In this document: in pieces, positions 10,907 to 18,589 of the stretch
Layout of the letters: the number at the start of each line of letters is the position of its first letter
How positions within the stretch are numbered: position 1 is the first letter of the stretch
Origin: Sphacelaria rigidula
Lineage: Eukaryota > Phaeophyceae > Sphacelariales
Direction of reading: 5' to 3'
Length of the DNA: 26,905 bases
NCBI GenBank assembly: GCA_964200075.2
Contig: CAXNAA020000128.1
Span: 1 to 26,905 of the forward strand
Notes under the pieces: model-generated
What the model was told of the DNA's origin: nothing
Databases searched by the model: none
Seen by the model: the letters and a program-made list of their open reading frames with translations, nothing else
Translations under genes and position numbers: made by a program

Positions 10907-11658
10907 CGTCAGTCACAAGTTTGTTGTAGAATGTATTATAGTAATGGTACATTTTGTATGAGCGCCGTCGTCGTTTCCAGTGACGCATGTACTTGTGATT
11001 GATACTAATTTGTTCATTTAGGTTTCATTTCTTCAGTATTCAACTGAATGTGTAGTTGGACCGTCCATTTTCTCGATATATAATGCCCAAAATAGGGCCC
11101 CATTCACGGGCATAACTGTATCAGTTGCTTGGACCAGCCATCGATGTATCATGCGACAACCGCCCGTCGGTGACGGAATAGCCTAGCTTGATCCCCACAC
11201 CAGCCCCAAGATCGCCACAGTACGGTGTTCCACAACCCCCCGGATCACAAAATACCGACGCGCGGCGAGTTGTGAGTCCGCTTATTGTGTCGATGCGGAG
11301 AGACTCCAAAACCATTTCCAGGGAGGAAGGGGCGCGGTCGTTGTGGCGTCCAGATGAGCGGGAAAAGAGCCGAATATGTGGGCGCCGTGGTTGGAGTTGG
11401 CGCATAAGCTCCCTTGCGCGCGATGTGCCGCATCAGGTACAGTGTAGAAAACGATGGCCTAGCACAGGTACGTTCTCGGCCGATCGGTGGCCCTGATAAG
11501 GTACGATTGAAAAAGGAATTCCTGAATCAGATATACCTGGTGAATTTTTGGTCTAGAAAGGGGAAGCGGTTTCTGGAGGCGACACGTCCGTTTTCGCGTG
11601 GCCATATCTCTCGAGTAACACTTTTTTTCCCCGTTTTTTTGCGAGGCCCGGGTACCAA

Positions 11659-11791
11659 CCCCCCCCCCCCCCCCCCCCCCCCCGCGCCGTGGGTGGGGAA
11701 ATCCAGGCGGGAAACGGGCCAAAGAGAGTGGCTCCAANNNNNNNNNNTCTCTCTACCCCCTTTTTTTTCCCTTTTTTTTTCGACCCGCCGG

Positions 11792-11819
<28 letters not shown>
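11659..11819 (+). repeat. Two giant poly-C tracts around the gap
   Basis: There are 25 C at 11659-11683 and 28 C at 11792-11819, with T-rich runs at about 11761-11780. The left arm lacks them. They are either real expansions or collapsed sequencing artefacts. Confidence 0.8.
11738..11747. other. Assembly gap, 10 N
   Basis: Ten undetermined bases lie between two long homopolymer runs. True length and sequence are unknown. Confidence 0.99.
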
Positions 11820-11823
<4 letters not shown>

Positions 11824-11943
11824 AGTGATGTGGGTGAAAAATTCGGAGCGGAAACGGTCTAAATGGCGTGTTCCACAGTGTTCGCGTTTCTGGCCATTTT
11901 CCGTACTTTTCTTGAGCGAAAAAACGATAAGGTATACCTTTTC

Positions 11944-12263
11944 AAGGTCAGTGCCCTTTTCTTTTCTTACCTTAGACCGTTTCTTACGGTTCATATTTTC
12001 CCCTGGTATTTTGCAAGAAGTTCATACCGCTGGGGAACTAGAATCAGAAAAGTTGACCCTATCTTCCACTTCCAGATATTTGTTGAGGGGGAGGGGGGTA
12101 TCAAAAGAGCGGGGAGGTACCAAAAGTAATTCAAAGGGGTGTGCACGCCAAGGCGGGGTACAAAGACTTTGAACCTTCGCCATGTCAAGTTTCCTGTGTT
12201 GATGTAAGAAGATGTGCATCCTAGACCTCCCCCGATCTCTGCTGGCCCAGCTCGTGCTGTGTC
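11944..12263. other. Spacer between fold-back element and minisatellite
   Basis: A purine-rich GGGGGAGGGG run lies at about 12088-12098. I see nothing else. Confidence 0.4.
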
Positions 12264-12790
12264 AAGCTGACATTTTCATCCTGTCCTGCCGTATGCGGCA
12301 GGACAGAGAGTACTGTACTGTCCAGTATTGTCGGTACTGCACTTCTCCACCTCACTTTCAGTGCAGTCGTTGTGCACTACTGTCTGCAAAGTGACATTTG
12401 CATCTTAGACTGCCGTATGCGGCAGTGCAGACAGTACTGTACTGCTCAGTATACTGTCTGCACTGCACGTTGTCCGCATCACATTTACAGTAGTGCAGTC
12501 GTTGTACACTACTGGCAAATTGGCATTCGCGTCCTACTGTTGTATGCGGCAGTACAAGCCTTATGGTGTCTGCCCCGCACGTTGTCTAGATTTTTTTCAG
12601 CAGCCGTTGGTTGCAACCTGACATCTGCATCCTACTGTTTCATGCGGCAGCACAGACAGTACAGTACTGCCTGGTGTTGTCTGTATTGCACTTTGTCCAC
12701 ATGTCTTCCGTTGTCAACATCATTTTTTACTACTGCCGCTGCGTACTACCCTTGTGTGCAAACTGACACTACCCTTGTGTGCGAACTGAC
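12264..12790 (+). repeat. Hairpin-bearing tandem repeat (minisatellite), about 4 units
   Basis: Units begin with a GCTGACATTTTCATCC-like block at about 12267, 12391, 12519 and 12618, giving periods of about 124, 128 and 99 bp. Each unit has a GCCGTATGCGGC-type hairpin soon after its start, followed by CAGTACTGTACTG and GTGCAGTCGTTG blocks. The array ends in a 22-bp sub-repeat (ACCCTTGTGTGCAAACTGACAC-like, about 12748-12790). A 156-codon frame crosses it but is explained by the repeat. Unit divergence suggests an old array. Confidence 0.8.
12281..12306 (+). repeat. Perfect 11-bp hairpin in unit 1
   Basis: CTGTCCTGCCG pairs fully with CGGCAGGACAG around a TATG loop. The matching hairpins in units 2-4 (about 12410, 12536 and 12633) keep the ATG loop core with changed stem bases. 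Confidence 0.85.
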
Positions 12791-13099
12791 ACGTACAACT
12801 CACTTCAAAAGGAAGCACACAGTACCGTACTGTCTGCGCTGAGTACTCTCTATGCTTCAGGTTTTCGAGAGCACGGTCGATGCCAATATATCATAAACCC
12901 CTGACGACATCTCGCGTGCGACGGGATGGCGGAGCAAAGTCTGGTATAGTGTGTAAACGACGCTGGGGATGTTCGATATTGCTGTCAGGAGAGCCCCGTA
13001 CATGACGAAGAAGGGCACAAACATCTTCAGCGCTGGCGTGCGTTGCTGGTCTCGCCGCGTCTCGAATGAAAAATACGAGAAAAACTACAAGTCGATCTC

Positions 13100-13128
13100 G
13101 GCTTGTATATTTTTTGAAAATACAAGCC
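13100..13128 (+). repeat. Perfect 9-bp hairpin
   Basis: GGCTTGTAT pairs with ATACAAGCC across an 11-base T/A-rich loop. Confidence 0.75.
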
Positions 13129-14989
13129 AGAAGGACTCATCTCGCAAAGTTTTCCTCCTCTTGTTTATTTTCCGGGAGTCTTGTGAACACACGAACCGTA
13201 AGAAGCCTTCTCAATTTTTTCCTCGTAATTTGCAAAATACCAAGGGAAGATACGAACCGCAAGAAACGGCCTCACGATACTCCATACGAAATTAAAAAAA
13301 AAAAAACTCTCAAAACTGAGACACAAAATCCAGATTTAGTGTGTTTAATGCCTCTGCTCGTAATATGTTGGGTTTAATATCGAGTTTTATGTCCGCCATA
13401 TCTCGAGATAGATAACGAATTAGGTGAAAGTGAGGGTACCGATCGTCTTCTCACGCTGCAGGGAACATTCACACCAAAATCATGTGCTTTACGTATCATA
13501 TCGGTTCATGCAGACTTTGGTGTCGACCTCATTTCCGTACGGTATATGAATCGCTCCACATGGCGTTTAATCAACGAGAAATAGTTGACCCAGGCTTTTG
13601 AACAGGCGCGAACCTTCTTCCTGATATCATGGCTAACAAGCTCTGCGGATCACGGCCCCATTTATGTCCCTTGATAAGATAGGGATGTGAGAACTTAACC
13701 CCGTTTTGAGGCTAGCCCGCCTCCTACTGCCAACCTAAACGATCTCTCCTGTATTGGTAAAGCTGCACGCGTACTCTTCCTCAGTTTGTTTCCTCGCCCA
13801 TCTGTCATCTGGTCCAATATTTTTCAGTCGTGTACACACCTGGTTCCAGGAATAACTGTAGCATTGTTTTTAAACAAATTGCACCGCGCAGTTTTCGAGT
13901 TATGATCTGAAACTCCCACACGTGCTGGTGCCTGACATACCATCGACCGTCCTGCACCGCCTTTTGCGCTTTGCCCGCTGCTATCGAGATGCAGGCTGAT
14001 GCAGGGTGAATGCCCACAATGTTTCCCCCACTATTATAGATACAGAACGCAAACCAGATTCGATGGAAATGTATTTAGTATCACAGTGACCTCCACAAGC
14101 AAGCAAACAGTGTGACATGGCCGCAGTTTTTCTTGGGTCCATGGCTATGCTGGTACCAGTCAAGATGTTTCTTGGCCAATGGGGGACGTTCAAATTGTTC
14201 TGAAATTCAAAAGGCAGATTCCCGACACAAGTTATACCCCGTAATCATGGGTCAAACCTCATGAACCACCATCGGCTATGGAATTTAACGCGAAAAACGT
14301 GTTCGAAAGTGGTTTGTATGGGATCGAGTTATCCCCCAAACCGTGATATTTCGGTCATGTTCTACTGATAGTATGCGTCAAAAACCCAAAACAATTCGTG
14401 GCGGTTCCCTGTATACTTGTCGCAGAAGAATTCCGATCATCCTCAAACTTGGCAGTTTTGGTAAATATGGGTGCTTTTAATGGAGGGGGGGAAAATGTTG
14501 GAGAATATTTCAAAGGTTATCTACTCTATACCGGTCGGGGGTCCTGGCGTGAAATTTCTCAGCAGTCGGTACCGAACGCTCAGAATATGAAATGCAATCT
14601 TAATTCGTCCCAAAGTAGCCCTGGGAACGAACGCATGTACAAATTTGTGTTGCATGATTCGAAAAGCTGATCCCACTCGGTCGATGCAAGCTTGAACGCA
14701 CAAGAAAACGGTCGGTAGCTAAGAAAATAAGGTAATTAGGGTGTTCGACAAATCATTTTACACTTGATCCTCCATCGGGTCCAGTTTTCACGTGGGTGTT
14801 TGGAGTTCGACCATGAAATTTCGCTCACGTGTACTATGAAATTTTACAAAGCATTCTACGGGTGGATTTTGGCCGTCGAATACCCGGGGTCCCACGAGAC
14901 CATATGAGAGGACATGACCTCGAGGACCCTTGATGCCTGGTGAAAAATGAGAAGAATTTTTCCCCATCCATAGAAAGTTTCGCAATATC

Positions 14990-15034
14990 CCATAGTGTAC
15001 GCATGCAATATTCCATAGTGCACGCATGCAATCT
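14990..15034 (+). repeat. Tandem duplication of a 23-bp unit
   Basis: CCATAGTGTACGCATGCAAT and CCATAGTGCACGCATGCAAT stand next to each other, differing by one base in this core. Confidence 0.85.
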
Positions 15035-15682
15035 TCCAGGGTCTAGCTCCAAAGACCCGCGTTAGAAATCGCGAGGGTTGCAGGGAACGAAATTCAGGCG
15101 TCCACCTTGAACCGACCTGCAGTGTGACAAATGCGGGATATTCCCAATCGAGGGAATATGTGTGTTGTGGGAGCGGAAGAATTTCCGATTGCACTATTGA
15201 ATTCAATTGAATCACACATTAATCATGACACATGCCAGATGACGAACACCGAAGAGAACCGGCAAGGCTCAGGGCTTGGAACGTCTGTATCGCCGATACC
15301 GAACATCGAAGCGATTGTCATTTAACACGCTAAGAGAGGGGGAAACAGACGTTGTAGCAGACGTGCAGGACGGCGGCCTGAACATCCAGCCAACTCATTG
15401 TTCGATTGCAGGCAGTGCGAGTGTTGAAGGTGATACAAACGGAACACTGTACTTTGTACTGTGAGCACTCTGCGTACTCATGGATGAACAAGCTGACTTC
15501 ATGAGTGTCGGCGGCGCCGATGCTCTTGATAACATCGCGGGCTGCGAAGAATACGACCGCGAGCGAGAACACGTCGCATCGGCATCAGATAGAGGACGTG
15601 AGCCGCGACGTGAGCACCATGCGGGGCGAGCTCGGGCAAGCGTTTGCACGCATGCGGGAAGAAAACGACCATGCATTTTCGA

Positions 15683-15698
15683 GAATCTTTGAATCTTT
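15683..15698 (+). repeat. 8-bp tandem duplication causing a frame change
   Basis: GAATCTTT occurs twice in a row between two coding-like blocks and shifts the frame. Confidence 0.85.
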
Positions 15699-15702
15699 GA
15701 AC

Positions 15703-15964
15703 AGCTGGCCGAATTGAAGAACGCCAGCTTGAACCGTCACACCGCTGCGACACGACTCGCCACCCCCATCAGCGGCATGCAACCCGGTGATGTCGGTGCC
15801 AACCTCTCCGACATTGCAACAGTATCTCGTTTGTGGACACATGTCGGTGAAGGAGAACTTCGACCAGGACCGCAGAAAGCGGAGTGCCCCGACTGCCAAC
15901 GGGACTGGCCCAAGAAAGAAGGCGTCGACAACACCCGGTGCAAAGCGGGAACTAACTTGCTTCA
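15703..15964 (+). repeat. Left arm of a 262-bp inverted repeat
   Basis: It matches 16350-16611 on the other strand with no indels and roughly a dozen mismatches. Weaker similarity continues into the spacer to about 16015. Confidence 0.88.
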
Positions 15965-16209
15965 CATGATGAGTCGGAAAATATTAGCTCACCGAGGAAC
16001 AGTGCACGGTTCTGACGGATCATCACCGATTCGAATCACCAAATCCACTATTTCTCAGGCCTGATTGCGGGGAAGAGAGAAAAACGTCGACCGCTGGTGA
16101 AGGATGTGTTTACGCAACTTTTGCGCCATTCCACGTGCCGGGGCTGCGCGTACCTGGCTTGCAACGCTGATTACAAAGCCCGAGGATTGATTCGTACGGT
16201 ACAAATCAA

Positions 16210-16527
16210 CTACACTACAATCAAGTGATTTCCAGACGAATCATTGATTCGTTCGACCCTTGAAACAGAGCAAATACCGTCACATCTGGATGAGACGGTA
16301 ACATGCACTTTTCCTCCGTGAGCTGTGTCGCATTTCCCGTCTAACCATTTGAAGCAAGTTAGTTCCCGCTTTGCACCGGGTGTTGTCGACGCCTTCTTTC
16401 TTGGGCCAGCCCCATTGGCAGTCAGGGCACTCCGCTTTCTGCGGTCCTGGTCGAAGTTCTCCTTCACCGACATGTGTCTAGAAACGAGATACTGCTGGAA
16501 TGTCGGAGAGTTTGGCACCGACATCAT
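16210..16527 (-). pseudogene. Open frame of the inverted copy, gene fragment
   Basis: On the minus strand 105 codons are open from an ATG at 16527 down to 16210. The product has a basic cluster (DQDRRKRSA, then GPRKKAS) and a CFKWLDGKCDTAHGGKVH segment with Cys, Cys and His spaced partly like a CCCH zinc finger but without the third Cys. The left arm keeps the first 57 residues of this frame with seven replacements, then stops. Both this frame and the alternative one are partly preserved, so the ancestral frame is uncertain. It is probably a fragment of the same decayed gene. Confidence 0.3.
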
Positions 16528-16611
16528 CGGGCTGCGTGCCGCTGATGGCGGTGGCGAGTCGTGTCGCAGCGGTGTGGCGGTTCAAGCTGGCGTTCTTCAA
16601 TTCGGCCAGCT
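16350..16611 (-). repeat. Right arm of a 262-bp inverted repeat
   Basis: This is the inverted copy of 15703-15964. In one frame it carries a TAG stop that the left arm lacks. Confidence 0.88.
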
Positions 16612-17223
16612 CTTGTCATGTCTGCGTGGATAATGTTAATACTCCTTCAAAAACCGGGTGGTACCAACGATTGCGTCTTATTGCGCGGAGATATGAAGTC
16701 CGCTGTACACACACATACACCTGCCCTGTGCACAGGGCTTTTATTAATGCACAAATTCGAAAGTCGAGTACGATTGAGTGACTTCGTGTACCTTTGTTTT
16801 TGCGTTTTCGATTTTACTGGACGTTAAAGAACTTTACTCCAGAGGGCAAGACGACAAGAGGTAACACCTGGTTGGGTACTATATGATTGTAACCATTGGG
16901 TTCATGACTAGTACGCTAGGCGGGACAAACGCCTCAATAAATATTCTGTGTCGGAACATTCTCCAATACATTTGCAATCGTCCGAGAAATGTCGCGGAGG
17001 CTCATTAATTGAGATTATGGCCGAGTCAGACGACCAAACTGACTTCCACATCCATTCCATGCCCCCATGCGCCTGTCCTGATTTTTTTTTCATCGGAGTC
17101 GGAGTCTTTGTCTGCGTGGTATGCCAAACATAGTACCCATAGGATGATCAGTATTATAGCTTGGTGGCACCCAAGTGGACTCATGAAGATACAGCCGTTG
17201 TCACATGATAAGGGTACCCCGAG
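16612..17223. other. Intergenic stretch
   Basis: Only short frames of 60-90 codons on both strands, overlapping in different frames. No repeat or RNA gene seen. Confidence 0.4.
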
Positions 17224-17964
17224 ATGAAACAAACTGGACACCCGCGCTGGAGACATGTGAAGAAAAACAGAAAGATAGAACAGACAGAGAAGCTGAAGAG
17301 AAGAAACAAAATAAATACAAGACAAAGGCAGTACAAAGATAGAACAGAACTGGAGATCGCCGACCTCTGCAAGATGGCTCGGTGGGCACGTTCTTGCGCA
17401 AGATGCGCACACTCGTCCGCAAATGTCAAATATGATTTTTCCCCGCAATCTCACATATCCCATATCACAGCTCTCAACAGTATTGAATTGGAAACGATAT
17501 CGCCGGGGTATTCGGGCCGCGGCGTTGTGCACTGCCTATTCCTAGCGTCAAGTAGATATATGTTTGCTACTCCTACGCGTTGGAGGTGGCGAGGAGAGTT
17601 GTGGTGGAAACAGTTTCTGTGCCAATGTGGAACTAACGAGCTTGTAAGGAATTTCGAAAAGTGTTTCGCTATGTGCACATTTCACACTAACAGTACGGGT
17701 GTACCCACCCCCCCCCCCGGAAATGCCCCTGTTGACAAAGCAATAGAAAGCAAGACTTATATAGTTGCGGGATGTGAACTATACAGGGTTGAACGGGACG
17801 TGCTAGAGGGGGGAATGCGGGACGTGAACGAAGATGGCATGAAATCGTTTGATGTGTTGGACACCAGCGAGCAAATAATGGCTACACTAGGAGATAGATT
17901 GTGGCCACAGACGGCGAAACAGGATGGGGATGAGACATGTAAAAGGTGTTCGTGCAATGCATAG
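17224..17964 (+). CDS. 246-codon open frame upstream of the duplicated gene, status uncertain
   Basis: A continuous frame runs from ATG 17224 to TAG 17962-17964. The first 40 residues are very basic and Gln/Lys/Arg-rich, the middle carries several Cys (LCKMARWARSCARCAH), and the end is acidic. It contains a C11 run translating as Pro. The 3' part (about 17780-17964) is similar to 26430-26600. There the aligned frame is kept for about 18 codons before a stop, so coding is not clearly conserved between copies. It may be an exon of an unknown gene, a decayed one, or chance openness in repeat DNA. I see no signal peptide or known motif. Confidence 0.2.
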   Translation: MKQTGHPRWRHVKKNRKIEQTEKLKRRNKINTRQRQYKDRTELEIADLCKMARWARSCARCAHSSANVKYDFSPQSHISHITALNSIELETISPGYSGRGVVHCLFLASSRYMFATPTRWRWRGELWWKQFLCQCGTNELVRNFEKCFAMCTFHTNSTGVPTPPPGNAPVDKAIESKTYIVAGCELYRVERDVLEGGMRDVNEDGMKSFDVLDTSEQIMATLGDRLWPQTAKQDGDETCKRCSCNA

Positions 17965-17967
17965 AAA

Positions 17968-18090
17968 AAACGTAATGAGCACCTCAATCTTGGAGGTGTC
18001 TCTATTAGGAGTAGGAACGGTGCTCCGTCTCGAAAGGAATGCGTGGTCAACGGTGAAACGGCTACGGCAAGCAACAAATGAGTACACGCG
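17968..18090 (+). repeat. Upstream module, copy a
   Basis: This ~125-bp module starts CGTAATGAGC. Its middle reads GGTGTCTCTATTAGGAGTAG and its end reads GGCAAGCAACAAATGAGTAC. Copies recur at 18119, 18446, 26607 and 26748. Confidence 0.85.
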
Positions 18091-18118
18091 CCCCCGTGCC
18101 CCCCGCCATCCCCTCCCC

Positions 18119-18185
18119 GTCTCGCAAGGGATGCCTGGTCAATGATCAAACGAGTAAGGCAAGCAACAAATGAGTACGCCCGCCC
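18119..18185 (+). repeat. Upstream module, copy b (3' half only)
   Basis: It contains GTCTCGCAAGGGATGCCTGG through GGCAAGCAACAAATGAGTAC and lacks the 5' half of the module. Confidence 0.85.
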
Positions 18186-18309
18186 CGAAGAATTTCGGCA
18201 GGCTCGTACTCGATCAGTGATGCCGGAGCTTTCTCAAGATGTTTGAGAGGAGCTTGAAACGACGTCATTATATTTGGGAGTACGGTGGAAACACACATAT
18301 ACACACAGA

Positions 18310-18333
18310 AGTTACGTTACGTCACGTCACATC
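18310..18333 (+). promoter_or_regulatory. Clustered ACGTTACGTCACGTCAC motifs
   Basis: Overlapping TTACGTTACGTCACGTCACA lies about 260 bp upstream of the proposed start. TGACGT/ACGTCA cores are typical bZIP binding sites in many eukaryotes. A regulatory role is inferred from position only. Confidence 0.25.
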
Positions 18334-18445
18334 AGGGGGCCCCATCCAAATGGCATCCCCGTACTGGTGGAGACGGCTCAATCCTACCCTCTTCTCCCAT
18401 AGGGCGGGGATAAGATATATGAAGGATTCTGTGCAGTATACGGAG

Positions 18446-18570
18446 GAAACGTAATGAGCGCCCAAATAGGGGAAGTGTCTCCATGAGGAGTAGGAACGGT
18501 GCTTCGTCTCGAAAGGGATGCGTGGTCAATGTCCAGACGACTGAGGCAAGCAACAAATGAGCACGCCCCT
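18446..18570 (+). repeat. Upstream module, copy c, next to the gene start
   Basis: This is a full-length module ending GGCAAGCAACAAATGAGCAC, about 20 bp before the proposed start codon at 18590. Confidence 0.85.
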
Positions 18571-18589
18571 CTCCTCCCATCCTTGACTC

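Larger units (their letters stand above)
9366..11943. mobile_element. Fold-back (long inverted repeat) element, about 2.6 kb
   Basis: Two long arms in opposite orientation enclose a loop of about 780 bp (10313-11093). Both outer ends start GAAAAGGTATACCTT, containing the perfect palindrome AAGGTATACCTT (9369-9380 and 11929-11940). Similarity continues inward for most of each arm. Examples are the AAACGCGAACAC and GCCACGCGAAAACGGACGTG blocks and the CGGGCGGTTGTCGCAT block near the inner ends. This is the architecture of fold-back or long-TIR DNA transposons, or of a large inverted duplication. I found no clear target-site duplication and no transposase motif, so mobility is inferred. Confidence 0.7.
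11094..11943 (-). repeat. Right arm of the fold-back element, partly corrupted
   Basis: It is the reverse complement of the left arm except in its centre. At about 11659-11820 two C tracts of 25 and 28, T-rich runs and a 10-base gap replace a left-arm stretch of only a few tens of bases. The long open frames crossing here on both strands come from homopolymer translation. Confidence 0.75.
12841..15479. other. Long intergenic stretch
   Basis: I found no convincing gene in 2.6 kb. A hairpin lies at 13100-13128, an A13 run at about 13293-13305, and a 23-bp direct duplication at 14990-15034. Open frames of 70-119 codons on both strands (for example 12969-13295 plus, 13805-14193 minus, 14856-15215 minus) overlap in different frames and show no motif. 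The A/T-biased style resembles the stretches at 5900-6550 and 9070-9365. Confidence 0.45.
15480..16064 (+). pseudogene. Decayed gene with N-terminal coiled-coil-like part, frameshifted
   Basis: Three consecutive blocks look coding but sit in alternating frames. An acidic start (MDEQADFMSVGGADALDNIA, from 15480) is followed by a helical, coiled-coil-like block (QIEDVSRDVSTMRGELGQAF, about 15574-15690). A third block from about 15714 to TGA 16062-16064 carries Cys residues in a CPDCQ context. Between the second and third lies an exact 8-bp tandem duplication (GAATCTTT twice, 15683-15698); subtracting eight bases would bring these two blocks into one frame. The middle of the locus is copied in inverted orientation at 16350-16611. 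I recognise no family; a DNA- or RNA-binding or Gag-like protein is possible but not shown. Confidence 0.35.

Noticed and set aside
11414-12172. The 252-codon plus-strand frame and the 155-codon minus-strand frame
   Set aside because: Both cross the N gap and the C28 tract; openness comes from Pro/Gly homopolymer translation in a corrupted repeat arm.
12372-12842. 156-codon frame as a Tyr/Cys-rich protein gene
   Set aside because: It lies entirely in the minisatellite; repeated residue patterns follow from the DNA repeat and its hairpins.
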